64,000 nucleotides of DNA. It comes from Branchinecta lynchi. Lineage: Eukaryota; Arthropoda; Branchiopoda; Anostraca; Branchinectidae. Location of the stretch: positions 15,467,508 through 15,531,507 of the forward strand of contig JAKZAP010000007.1 of NCBI GenBank assembly GCA_023053575.1. The letters run 5' to 3'. Positions 20,820-32,200 of this stretch are shown one piece after another. Position numbers and translations under genes: made by a program. The notes beneath the pieces were generated by a model. The model searched no databases. It was not told the origin of the DNA and saw only the letters and a list, made by a program, of their open reading frames with translations. Position 1 is the first letter of the stretch. Each line of letters starts with the position of its first letter.

Positions 20820-21365
20820 TCAGATTTGACGGATTCTGAGTGAACTACTTGGCTGGCAAGAACATCAGTTTCAGATCTGGATTTAGCATGTCTCCTTACC
20901 CTTATACCGACTATCTCATTGGGCTTTAAAACTTCCTGCCAAATTTCATGTCTCAGCCGGACTCCCGGCGAAGTACTTGTCTGACAAGAAAATAAAGTTT
21001 AGAATTAATTCAGCATAGTCTCCTTTCCCCTGCGTTAAACCTCTAGTCAATTTCAGAGAAACTTCTACTTTAAACAAAAATTCTTGTTTTGGCCGGATTC
21101 CGGGTGAACTACTTGTCCCTCTATATAAATAATTTTCATGTAGAGATTCAGCATGTCTCCTTACCCGTAACTCGAATATCTTATTAGCTTTTCAGAAATA
21201 TTTTGTCCGCTTCTTAATTTGAACCCACTCGCCCACCCCTAAATAGGGGTGGATCTTCACACCAAGTTTGCAAAAACATCTTGATCATTCGAAAATTATC
21301 GTGCTAACAGACGGACGGATTTCCCAAACTTTACGATATCATAGGAATCCAGTCACTGACGTTCC
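20820..21365 (-). repeat. Degenerate family X copy
   Basis: Contains the family X phrases GGATTCCGGGTGAACTACTTGTCC, GATTCAGCATGTCTCCTTACCC (repeated about every 130-140 bases) and a terminal GACGGACGG...TCATAGG-like stretch. The GGGATCCC ends are eroded. Confidence 0.6.
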
Positions 21366-22040
21366 GAATTCCAAAAACAGTAGCGCAGTGTCCAGGTCAA
21401 CTACTCATCAAGAGACCCCAGGGGTCCGCGTCTCGGAACTGGCTCATCCTAGTTCTTCTCCGCACTACTTTGCTTAGCATTCCCGGATGAATACTCGTAA
21501 AACTTTTAGTGTCGAACACTTCAGCTGAAAAATTCTATATTGGGTTGGCGAGAAAATTCGCCAGTTTTCCACGAAAATACCCAACTGTGAGCTTTTGTCA
21601 AAGTGCGTCGATCTGGTTTAGGTTAGAATAAAGGATATGGGAAATACCACTTAATGAAAAGAGTCTTCTTATGCGGATAAGTCAATTGCAAAACTTCAAT
21701 CTTTGTGTTTTGTTTGTTTCCAAAGCCCTATTGTGTGCGTCTAGTAGTAGCTGGTTGGAAAGGAAAGCTTGGCTTTAAACATAAGTTGATGCAGATGTAC
21801 CATTTGCTTAGGTGTAAATTCGCGAACATCTGGAAGCCACAAGTACCGTAAAGTTGTATGGGCTAAAGGCAGTTTGATGAAAAGTGCATTGCAGTAATTA
21901 TTGTTTTGCCGATAGGTAAATGATACCAAAACCACGGGGCGTGGTGTGTTTGCTTTCGCTCACCTTTAGTAGAAGCGGTAGAACTATCGAAAATGTAAGC
22001 ATGTATCTGATTTTGTTGTTCACGATTAAGCGTACTCTAC
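21366..22040. other. No recognised gene or repeat
   Basis: Short frames only, with no motifs. Family X starts sharply at the end of this stretch. Confidence 0.3.
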
Positions 22041-23091
22041 TTTTTGGGATCCCAAAACGTAAGTGGAAGGATACCTATGACATTGCAAAAGTTGTCCGTC
22101 CTTCAGTCTGTCCGTCTATCCGTCCGTCCGTCTGTCCGTCTGTGCGCCCTATAACTCTCGAAGGGAATGAGATATTTTGATGAAACTTGGTGGGAGGACT
22201 CTTTGGGTCAAGAGTAAGGTCGATTTCGTAGATGGACTCTGTAGCCCTACTTTTAAGGGTGGGCGAGGGGGTTTAAATTAAGGGGCAGAGGAAAATATTT
22301 TTAAACAGATGATGCTGAACACGATAGTGAAAACTACTTCGCTCGCAATCCGGCCAAAAAGTGGAAAGTTTGTTAAAAGTAAATTTTGTATTTGAAGTTG
22401 ATTAGATGTTCGATTTAGAGGTAAGAAAACATGCTGAACGCGATGGTGAAAACCTTTTTTTTCGCCGGACAGTAGTTAGCCCGGAATCCGGCCAAAACTG
22501 GAAAGTCTTTAAAAGTAAAAGTTTTGTAGCTGTTGATTAGATGTTCGATTTAGGGGTAGAAATACATGCTGAACACGATAGTGAAAATCATTTTCTCGCA
22601 GGGCAAGAATTCCACCCGGAATTCGGCGAAACTGGAAATTGTGTTCAAAGTAAAAGTTGTATCTGAAGTTGATTAAATGTTCGATTTAGGGGTAAGAAGA
22701 CATGATGAACACTTATTTAAAAAGTATTTTCTACCCGGACAACTTGTTCGCCCGGAATCAGGCCGAAACCGGAAAATTTGTTAAAATCAAGAGTCTTATT
22801 TGAAGTTGATTAGATAACAGGTTTAGGGGTAAGAAGACACGCTGCATCTGTATAAGACAATTTTTTTTTTTACCGGGACATATAGTTCGTTCGGAATCCG
22901 GTTGAAACCGGATTTTTTTTTTATAAGTAGTTTTACTCAAAGTTGATTAGAGTTTCTTTATACGGATAAGGAGATACGCTGAATTCGCTTCTGAACTTTC
23001 TTTTTTTTCTGGACAAGTATGCTAGTTCGTTCGCAATTGTCTGGATCAAGTATTAGATTTTTGGGATCCCATCGAAACCTTTGCTCTTGTT
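22041..23091 (+). mobile_element. Family X element, copy 1
   Basis: It starts TTTTTGGGATCCCAAAACG and ends TTTTTGGGATCCCATCG followed by AAACCTTTGCTCTTG. Between these lie a GTCCGTCYGTCC microsatellite, a unique segment (CTCTCGAAGGGAATGAGATA), and about six diverged tandem units of about 137 bp, each with GATTAGATGTTCGATTTAGG, a GCTGAACACGATGGTGAAAA phrase and CCGGAATCCGGCCAAAA. No ORF. Non-autonomous. Confidence 0.75.
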
Positions 23092-23640
23092 TCTATCCTC
23101 ATTCTTTTTTGGCTTGCTTGGCATTTAGTCTCTCGTCTCATTTTCACATTTTTTCGGCCGCTTCTTCCTGTTGTCTCATTTTGTTTTTTGGCGGCTCAGA
23201 CAGATGTGAAAAGAAACGCGGTCAACTAAGTTGGCTATACAGGCTTGAGCCTTTTACTGTTTTTTTTGTACTTTGTTCCTTTTGCTTTATGTTATGTGGA
23301 AAACAGAGACTTTAAGATATCAGAATAACTACAGAACCTGGAAGAGTAAAAGGCCATATTTTTTGCAGGAAAGACATGAGTAGAGCAATTCAGAGAGAAA
23401 GAAACGTGGAAATCATTTATCAAGAACGTCCAGATAGAAAGTACAAGGTAAGTTTAAGATTGTTTATATGAGTAAATGTGTGTATTTAGGCCAACTCTGC
23501 CTTTTCTTTCTGAAAGCTTATTACCCACAGGGTAGCGACGACAATAAGATGTTACTTATCTAAGTTCAGTCACTGAGAATGGCTAATATGGATGCTACAA
23601 GAAACGTAAGTTGTGTTCCACGGAAGTTATTGTGAGTTTT
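23092..23640. other. Unassigned stretch with one possible exon
   Basis: T-rich, low-complexity until 23320. A candidate exon lies at 23369-23447 and is listed separately. No known family. Confidence 0.3.
23369..23447 (+). CDS. Candidate internal exon, unknown gene
   Basis: A TTTTTTGCAG acceptor precedes and a GGTAAGT donor follows. The 79-base interval is open in only one of three frames, coding K-D-M-S-R-A-I-Q-R-E-R followed by 15 residues ending K-Y-K. The other two frames hit stops within five codons. I do not recognise the protein and found no matching neighbour exon, so this may be chance. Confidence 0.25.
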
Positions 23641-23689
23641 TGTGATAAAAGGAGGAGCCAGCTATTTACTGTGGCAATCACGGGCGTCA

Positions 23690-25750
23690 CGTATGGGGGG
23701 GGGGGGGAGGGGGACGTCCTCCCTCACCCCCCCCCCCCCCAATGTTCTCGCCCAGTCGAAAAAAAATAGCTGAGTCGGCGCGCCGCGATTTATCATCAAA
23801 ACAGCCGATTTTGCCTTGGAAACCGTCGATTTTTCTTCAAACAATCGGTTTCTCGTAAAAATAGTCGATTTTGTGTGGCACTTGTGCCATATTGTACAAG
23901 TGCCATATAGCGACCGTACTTTCTGCCCGTCGGTCTGGCGGTCTGTCGGTTGGTCCGGGTTTTGCTAGTTTTGGCACTTCCACATAAGCTAGGACGATGA
24001 AACTTGGCAGGCATATCAGGGACCCCAAAAGATTAAATTATAACTAGTCACTTCCCTGGTCCGAGCATCGGGGGGGGGGGGGGGAGTGGAGGGAGGGGGA
24101 ATCCGGAATCTTGGGGTATTTATAACTTTTGAACGGGTGATAGGATATTTGGAAAGAGCTCGTGTCTCAGACGACCATTTCAAATCTGAACCGGATCCGG
24201 TGACTTTTGGGGGAGATGGAGGGGGGAGCCGGAAATCTGTGGAAACGCTTAGAGTAGAGGGATTGGGATGAAACTTGGTGGGAAGAACAAGCACAAGTCC
24301 TAGATACATCATTGACACAACCGGACCGGATTTGGGGAGGGGGGGGATTCTGGTTATCCAGCGAGTTCAGTACTTCCTGATGTAATAGGATGACGAAACT
24401 CGGCAGGAATATAAGGGATCCGAATAGACCGACTGAAAATAGTCGTTTGCACGACCCCAAAATCGTGGGGGGAGTGGAGGGATGGGGAATCCGGAAGCTA
24501 GTGGCATTTATAACTTTTGAACGGGCGATCGGATTTGAATGAAATTTGGCAAATGGGAAGAGCTATTGTGTCAGACGTTTCATTTCTCTTCCGGGCCGGA
24601 TCCGGTACTGGTGGGGGGGGGGGGGGGTGGAAGGGGGCACCGAAATTTTTTGTGAAACGCGTATAGTGTCGAAGAATCGAGATGGAATTTGGTGGGAAGA
24701 ACAAGCATAAGTATTAGATACATTCTTGACGAACCAGATCATGTCCGGGCTCTTTGGGGGGACTTGGAGGGGGTTTTCCGGAATTCCTGTGGTCGCGAGA
24801 TACGATACTTCCAGATGTGCTAAGGACGATAAAGTTTGGCAGGCGTATTAGTGACCCGACCAAATAGGCTTAAGGATATTGACGGTGCAAAACGGATAAG
24901 TCAGCTACATTTTATTCGAGCTATATTTCGGCCCTTCTTGGCAAGGGTCCTCTTCAGGCTCAAGCCGCTCAAGCTGGAAAATGAACTTCATTTTTGCACC
25001 GTCAATATGATTTGCAGTCAGCTTCGGCTGAAGGACTATCTAGGCTTAAGAAGCCGACACAATGTCCCAGGAAGACCTCCGTTCCTGGGTGCGGCCATTT
25101 TTCGGGGGGTTAAGAGAGGGGGAATCCGGAAATTACTGACTTTCGTAAGTTGCGAAAAAATGGTCTGATCAAGTGAAACTTTGTGAGTGATAAGAAGTGA
25201 TGACCAAGATGTGCAAAGCATTGTACGACCCCATGCGGTCGTGGTTGGGGGATGTGGGGGGGGGGGGGGCGGGGCCTTGAAACTTTTCGACGTGCACAAA
25301 AAACAAACGGATGGGCAGAATGGAATGCAACTCGGAGAGTACCAAGTCTATGCGGCCTAGATTTGTCGTTTGGCGTCCGAACCGGACCCGACCAAGGTAG
25401 GAGGATGGTGAAATGGGAATAGGAAATTTGCAGATATTCTCCGATTCGAGTTAAACTTGAAGGACGGGAAGAGGAGATGTTATAGATGCGAAGTTTATGT
25501 GTCCTAGACGTATTAGGGGGGAGTTGGAGGGGGAGTCCCGGAAATGTTGTGGCTCGCATAGGGGCTAAAATAGTGAAGTGATTTGAATGAAACTTCGAAA
25601 TTAGAGAGATTGTATGCCTTCGATGACATATTTTAGGGCCTGGACCGGTCCGAGCACGGTGGGGAGGCAATCGGGAATTCCCGGGAAAATGCTCAGATTT
25701 AGTTTCTCGCTTCTCACACCACCTACTCGTAACAAGTGCCATATGAGCTC
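23690..25750 (+). mobile_element. Family Y element, copy 1 (with nested MITE)
   Basis: The left end has overlapping TGGCACTTG/CAAGTGCCATA palindromes (23877-23922) and then CGGTCTGTCGGTTGGTCC. The right end is ACAAGTGCCATATGAGCTCG at 25734. Inside, AGGACGATGAAACTTGGCAG-type phrases recur near 23991, 24388 and 24824, so the tandem unit is about 400-440 bp. Each unit has two long G runs. A 133-bp MITE is nested at 24876. Frames across it, including a 210-codon minus-strand one, are Pro-rich by-products. Confidence 0.65.
24876..25008 (-). mobile_element. 133-bp MITE with hammerhead-like core
   Basis: The left end ATATTGACGGTGCAAAA is matched by TTTTTGCACCGTCAATAT on the right, a near-perfect inverted repeat that can be read as TA-flanked. 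On the minus strand positions 24961-24918 read GAGC-CTGAAGA-[GGACCC..GGGCC]-GAAA-TATA-GCTC. This is the layout of a small hammerhead core (CUGANGA and GAAA boxes around a stem II) closed by a GAGC/GCTC stem. A partial copy lies at 20430 and a diverged core at 5410. Confidence 0.6.
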
Positions 25751-25767
25751 GTAGCTCTTATTCATAA

Positions 25768-25885
25768 AAACAGTCGATTTTTCCTACAAATCAGTCGATT
25801 TTTCCTGCAAATCAGTCGATTTTTCTTCAGAACTGTCGATTTTTTGTTATAAACAGTCGTTTTTCTGCAAAAACAGTTAGTAAAA
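25768..25885 (+). repeat. Minisatellite of 'aacagtcgatttttc' units
   Basis: Five to six units of about 20-22 bases with core CAGTCGATTTTTC. The same core appears in a looser array at 23795-23875, just outside the left end of family Y copy 1. Confidence 0.75.
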
Positions 25886-25948
25886 ATGACCAGCCAGTCG
25901 GTATTTTGGCTAGTAATGTGTCTGGTAGTAATGTTATCCCCTCTGAAA

Positions 25949-26719
25949 CAACAAGACCAAAGGTTTCGATGGGATCCCGAAAATGTAATATTTGATCCAG
26001 ACAGTGTGGTCTATAAGATATCCGATTTTCGCCAGACTCCTTGAACATTTTTAGTGTTAAGATTTAGAAACAGAACAAGGTCTATGGCTAGTTATCTGAG
26101 AAAACCAAGTTCAGATATGGAATCACCATGTTTGTATTTAGCCCTAGGTGAAACTACTTGTCCGGCTAAAACTAAAGCTCAAAAACGAATTCATCGTGTC
26201 ACCTTACCCCTATATCGTACATCTAATCAACTTCAGGTAAAATTTTAACTTTTAACAAATGTTCTTGTTTCAGCCAGATTCCTGGCGAACTGTATGTCCT
26301 TGTAGAAAAGAATTGTCAAAAGCGGATACAGCATGTCCTCTTACCCCTAAATCGAACATCTAATCAACTTCAGATAAAACTTTTACTTTTAACAAATTTT
26401 TCGGTTCCGGAAGGATTCCGGGCGAACTACTTGTCCGGCGAGAAAATTATTGAGTTTTCAGCATGTCTTCTTACCCCTTAAATCTACTATCTTATTAGCT
26501 GTTTAAAAAAAAATTCTTCGCCTTTTAATTTCAAACCCCACCCCTAAATGCTGAGTTACAGAGCCCATCTACGAACCGGACCTCTCCCTTGACCCAAAGA
26601 GTCCTCATACCAATTTTCATAAAATATCTCGTTCCCTTGATCGTGCTTACAGACCGACAGACAGACGGACAACTTTTGCAATGTCGTAGGTATCCGAGCA
26701 CTTAATGTTTGGGATCCCA
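25949..26719 (-). mobile_element. Family X element, copy 2 (minus orientation)
   Basis: It begins with the reverse complement of the X 3' end (ACAAGACCAAAGGTTTCGAT, GGGATCCC) and ends with ACAGACGGACAACTTTTGC...TTTGGGATCCCA. It has fewer internal 137-bp units than copy 1. Confidence 0.7.
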
Positions 26720-26794
26720 CTAGTGCGGAGAGACGATACAGATTCTGCCCACCTTGATGGGAATTTCTGCGGGATAGATAGTTATTGTCACTTA

Positions 26795-27099
26795 GAGCGT
26801 GTTCCACCCTTGTAACAATAGTTACTATTAGTTACTATTTCCGTTCCATCCTCACGAAAAGTTACTACGCTGAGAGTTCCAACCTTGTCGGAATAGTAAC
26901 TAATAGTTAATATTTGCTTACCATGCTCGGGAGCGTAGTAAGCGTAGTAACTACGCATCTCTGCAACGTGATTGGTCGGATTCGCCCCTGGCGTGAGATT
27001 CTGCTGGAAAATAGAAAAATCGTTCCAGCCTTGACGGCAAAAAGCCAGAATTCGTGACGTCATGCGTAGTAACTACGGTAAGTAGGATGGAACACGCTC
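26795..27099 (-). mobile_element. 305-bp MITE, copy A
   Basis: The ends are GAGCGTGTTCCACC and, inverted, GAGCGTGTTCCATCC. It is flanked by TTA on both sides (26792-26794, 27100-27102). Interior sub-repeats read TAGTAACTA/TAGTTACTA. It is inverted relative to the two other copies. A 3-bp target duplication suggests a PIF/Harbinger-like mobiliser. Confidence 0.85.
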
Positions 27100-28140
27100 T
27101 TAGTGATGCTTCTTACTATCGAAGTAAGCTGTTTCGACCGTAACTCATATACACCGAAAATGGGAAAGAGGGGGAGCTTATTTTCTTATCTTGCGGAACA
27201 GTGGAACGAACGTAAAAACAGAGTTCGCCATACCCAGTTCATCCATTCCAACCGGACTGGTTTCTGTTAATATCCCACCATCATCAGCACTTGTCACAGA
27301 CACTTTTATTGATCCTCCGCTTTGATCTTTTTGTAGCGGGTCAAAAATAAATTATTATTATTATTATTATAGTAAAATAGATCCACAGGGTGATGAGTAG
27401 AAAATCTGCAATCTGCTTCCCAGATAATGGACATCTTGCATACGTCTCAGAAGTAGAAACTGAAAATTACCCATTACCTTATGGGTCCTACTTTTTACTA
27501 TGTCTACACAAGTATTGGATATGAGGCAATGGGGGATTCATCATTTTTATTTTTTTTTACTATGATACTTAAAATACTTTTTTGGAAACAAACTTCGCTA
27601 GTTTACTTTATAACAACCATAATTATTTATAAATCTGTTGTTAATCTCAAGCTCCAAAAACATAAAAACTAGTTTACTTTAAAAATTACAAATAAAAACA
27701 AAAAAAAGAACACGAAATACCCACAACTGCAAGGGACTCTTCCCATCCTTAAAACTAAATAACAATATCACTTTCAAATAATCAACTATTAAATACACAA
27801 TTTACAATTCATAACGCAATTTACGTATACTTGGGTACATACAATCTGTATATATCATAACAAAAACATAATAACTCAACACACTCAATTGGACTTGCGT
27901 TGTTGGGCATTCATAAGAATTACATTTTTTATAAATTAAAAACTTTCCAGTAACTTCTCTCAAACATACCACAAAAATAGTTGCCTACTTCTTCACCAAT
28001 CTACGTCGTTTGTCTCTAAGCTATAAAGATTTCCATGTTTCTTTACAAAACAAAACAAAAAAAAACTAAATAATTTAATAATTCATCTCTTACCATCACC
28101 CTTCCATTTTTCATATCACATTATACTCACAAATATGGTT
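27100..28140. other. AT-rich stretch with a retroelement tail
   Basis: GCGGGTCAAAAATAAATT followed by (ATT)n at 27335-27376 is a retroelement 3' tail on the + strand. From 27480 to 28140 the DNA is very AT-rich, with A runs on the plus strand, and without a gene I can name. Confidence 0.4.
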
Positions 28141-28480
28141 CTAGTCTTCTCCTCTCACCCTAATTTTTTTAAATCTCTCCCATTCTGTCCTAGCCATCAT
28201 CTTTACCTCTTCCTTTCCAACTATATAACAAAATGTTCCTATTAAAAAAGCTGTCGTCCTGTTCTCAGGTGTTATCTTACCTTTAACAATATCCTTGTAG
28301 AAAATCGGTTTATCAATCGTCCATTCTTGGCTGTATTTGTTTATCTTTCTTAAAAGAGTTTCAAAATCTCCCACTGTTTTCTTCTTCATCATAAGAAGGA
28401 TCTGCAGTTGATAGCTGAAGAATGCAAATCCCAAAAAAGAAAGAGCTGAGAAAAACAAATATTCTGTACTTGTCAAACAT
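28141..28480 (-). pseudogene. Unidentified AT-rich ORF, possible retroelement C-terminus
   Basis: The 111-codon frame starts with a hydrophobic stretch (residues 5-28) and ends with a basic region (W-E-R-F-K-K-I-R-V-R). It stops just before AT-rich DNA on its 3' side and lies next to a family Y end. It could be the tail of a LINE ORF. I see no diagnostic motif. Confidence 0.25.
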
Positions 28481-28569
28481 CAGATAGGCCCGCAAGATCT
28501 CAGGGGTGCCCGATTCATTCCATGCCTTGATGTTTGTTTGTTTCCTGATCGGGATATAAAATAAAGACA

Positions 28570-30215
28570 AGAGCTACGAGCTGATATGGCACTTGTACGA
28601 GTAGGCTGTACAAGAAAGTAGATGAGAACCTCACAAAATACACCCGCCATCCAAAAATGCGGTTCGGAAATAGAAATAGGATATTTAGTTTCACTCATTT
28701 CTGAGCAGTTCCGGCATCGTCTCGATTGTCTGCAGCAAATGCACATGACTGTTCAAACTTTCATCCCAATAAATCCATTTGTTTGATCCCTATCTCCACC
28801 TACCGTGGCCGAATAAGTTCCATCCCGATCGCTGCACTCTAAGCGTTCGTCAAGATTTCTGGTTCCCTCCACCAGCTCCCCCACCCCAGTGACATCGGAT
28901 CCGGTCCGGATTTAAAGTGGGACGTCTGAGACACGAGGTCATGCTAAATATTAACTTTCATCAAGATCCAACCAACCGTTCGCAAGTTAAAAATACCTCA
29001 ATTTTGGCTTCCCCGTCCCTCCACCCCCCCCCCAGATGGTCGGATCGGGGAAGTGACTATTTCCTATTTAATCTGGTCGGGTCCTTGGCATGCTTGCCAA
29101 TTTTCATTGTCCTAGCACATCAGGAAGCATCAAACTCGCGGGATCACTAGAAATTAGGACTCCCCCCCCCAACGCCCCCAAAGTGAGCGGATCCGTCCCG
29201 GTTATGTCAGTCAGGTATCTAGGACTTGTGCTTGTTCTTTCTACCAAGTTTCATCCGGATCTCTCCACTCTGAGCGTTTTTCAAGATTTCCGGTTTCCCC
29301 TTCCAACTCCCCCCAATGTCACCGGCGTCTGAGACATGAGGTCCTTCCATATATCAAGTTTCGTTAAGATCCGACGACCCGTTCGTAGGCTGAAAATATT
29401 TAATTTTTCCAAATTTTTCCGGATTCCCCGTCCCTCCACTCCCCTCAAGACCCACCCCCAAGATTCATCGGATCCGGTCCGGACTCGAAATGAGACATCT
29501 GAGACACGAGATCTTTCCAGATATCAAGTTTCATTAAGATCCGATCACCCGTTCGAAAGTGATGAATGTCCCTATTTTCCGGATTCCGCCCCCTCCCCCA
29601 GGATGGTCGGATCGGGCAAGTGACTATTTCCAACTTAGTCTGGTCGGGTCCCTGATATGCCTGCGAAGTTTCATTGTCCTAGCTTGCGTGGAAGTGCCCA
29701 AACTATTATTTATGTTTCTTGACTATGTCCAGGTTAATCAGGTCGTCAATCTTTTAACAATATATACTCCCGCATACGCTCCATAATACATCCAATATTC
29801 CTGACAAGTTCCATTATCCTAACAATGTAATTTGTTTAGATTATCCACTTTGTTGGTAGTCCCGCATTTGCTCTCTCATACATGGACTCGTGGCTCAGTT
29901 GGTAGAGTGTTGGACTTATAACTCAGAGGTTCCTGGTTCGCTCCCGCACTGGGGCAGCGCTTTTTTTTGCTACTTTTCGCTCCACTTTTGCTTTATAGTT
30001 TCCGGACTCCCGGATCCGGGGAAAGTCGGATTGAAGAAATGATTACTTTTAAGTTGAGCTGGTCCGGTCCCTGATATGCCTGCTAAGTTTCATCGTCCTA
30101 GCTTATCTGGAAGTGCCCGAACTAGCAAAACCGGGACCGACAGACCGACAGACCGACTGACGGACAGAAATTACAATCGCTATATGGCACTTGAGTAAGC
30201 TCAAGTGCCATAAAA
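28570..30215 (-). mobile_element. Family Y element, copy 2 (minus orientation)
   Basis: The left end GAGCTACGAGCTGATATGGC mirrors the right end of copy 1. The right end has GCACTTGAGTAAGCTCAAGTGCCATA. Internal TTTCATnGTCCTAGC phrases lie near 29102, 29668 and 30089. A tRNA-like sequence interrupts the last unit. Confidence 0.65.
29884..29955 (+). tRNA. tRNA-like sequence (pseudogene or SINE head)
   Basis: TGGCTCAGTTGG matches the internal A box and GGTTCGCTCCC the B box. The anticodon loop position reads CTTATAA (UAU, Ile-like). The anticodon stem has a mismatch and the acceptor and T stems do not pair well. A T8 run follows, as a pol III stop. Probably not functional as a tRNA. Confidence 0.45.
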
Positions 30216-31740
30216 ACTATATCGAGATTTGCTTTAACATTTTTCGACGGGAAAGAAGTGACCTCCACCCAAAATAATCGAAAAAACTTGTTACACTCGT
30301 TTAGCGCTCATAAATCGAAATGCTCTGATCTCCAGCTGTTATTGTTTTTTTTTTTTTTTTTTTTTTTTTTTGTAAATCCCGCGTAGCATCTTTTCTATAA
30401 AATAATCCTGTTTTCGAATTTTTGGGCTACGACTCCTCCTCCACTCGGTGACGTTAATATTTTCTTAAACTCTTTAACATCACCTACTCTTTCATAACAA
30501 AAAACTACAAATTTATACTTTAAACTATAATCTTTATTTCTATTATTAATCTATTTTATGAATTTAAAATTACAAATTCAAATTTTATCTTTTAATCATT
30601 TCTCCCATAACTTTTACTAAATCTTATTTTCTTCAGTTATTTGTGTACTCTTTTTCTCTTATCCACAAACGCGTAATCCATCACCACTATACATATAAAC
30701 TCCACCGTACTCAATTGCTACAAACTGTCTCCAACAAACACTTAATCGCGATATCTACAAACAACCTACTTTTCAAAATCTCAAATTCAAACTTCAATAT
30801 TTGAATTATGACCTAAATAAAAAAAATCAAATTCAATCCCTTTCCCACTTGGCCAATTTTATTTTACGTTTTTGAGCAATTAACTTTAAAATTCATGGGC
30901 CAAACCAGGTACTTCTACCTTAAAACTTATCATGAAAATCCATCTGCACTTCCTGTTTCGAGGATCCCTTCCTCCACAGGGTTCCTTTCTATAAGTGGCA
31001 TAAAACTCAACATATTACTGTTACTTGTAAAAAACAAATCCCCTGAGAAAAAAAGTATTCACTATGACATCAAATCCGTTTTGCAACTTCGTTGATCAAC
31101 CGCGGCCAACCTTGCAAGAATTCAATTATTACGATGCAAGTTAACTCCCACAGTCAAGTTAAATGAGTTACTGGTTTTTATCCTTGGCCATGACTCCTAT
31201 GTTTGGTTTTTTGGGATCATGTGTGTGGTATAGCCTATCTTTTATTTTCACTTTCGGCCTTTTGATACGAATATGTGTACATGGTGTGAGAATGAAAGCC
31301 AAAGTGAAGTTATTGAACTAATGGATTCCGTGCTTAATGGATAAAGTTATTTCAGGCGAAGATCAAAGGTGGATACGGGGATGATCTGGGTCTAAAACAC
31401 TGCAGGATAACAACTGGTGAGTGAGTCTCTCTAATTAGCTTAAATATGCTTAATTGTTTTGCTTTGAGCGTGTGAGTTATGTTTACCTTCATCGAACCTT
31501 TTTTTTTAAATAACGCATCATTTATAAATAAAAGTCAGAGCGTAATTATGAAATATAATGTAATGTTTATTTTTGCTAGATCTTTAGTATTACCTTTATT
31601 GATTAATTACCCACTAAAATTCAGGTTTGTTTATAAAGACCGAACTATATCATTCACAAACGGCGATTTACAAAATATAGTAGTAAGTACAGAGCAGGCA
31701 ACAACGAACCCCTGATTTTTATGGCACCTGCCTTCCGACC
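30216..31740. other. AT-rich stretch without a recognised gene
   Basis: A 28-base T run at about 30343 is followed by 500 bases of very AT-rich DNA resembling 27500-28140 in composition. No coding signature found. Confidence 0.35.
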
Positions 31741-32200
31741 AAGTGCTACATACCGATCACAAGTGGGAAGAACACATGCCTCACATCTCCCGTTTTAGGT
31801 CCGGACCGGATCCGACAACTGTGTGTGTGGTGGAGGGGGGGGGGGGTTGGAAGGGGTATACTCGAAATATCGTGACACGCTTAGAGTGGAGGGATCGGCA
31901 TGAAACTTGATGGGAAGAACAAACACAGATCCTAGATACATCTTTGACATAACCGTATTGGATCCGAGCACTGTGGGGGGAGTTGGAGCATGGGTCCCGG
32001 TTATCACGGGTGAAGGTACTTCTAGATCAGCTAGGACGATGAAAATTGGTGTTCGTATCACGGAACCGACCAAACTGTCTTGAAATCGTCATTACCCGGA
32101 TTCGACCATCGGGGTGGGGGGAGCTGGGAGGGGAAATCCGGGATCTTTAGGCGAGCATAACTTTCGAGCGGGAGCATCTGACACAAATGCTACCCCTGCT
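31741..32200 (+). repeat. Family Y fragment
   Basis: Contains CGGACCGGATCCG, GGAGGGATCGGCATGAAACT, AGGACGATGAAAATTGGTG and a G run, in copy-1 orientation. No termini. Sequence after 32170 departs from the family. Confidence 0.55.

Noticed and set aside
22095..22145. GTCC/GTCT repeat as a CRISPR-like array
   Set aside because: It is a simple 4-base microsatellite that is part of family X. No spacers exist, and the window is animal DNA.
25110..25742. 210-codon minus-strand frame
   Set aside because: It runs across family Y units, is Pro/His/Arg-rich from C/G runs, and similar frames appear wherever the family occurs. It is a repeat by-product.
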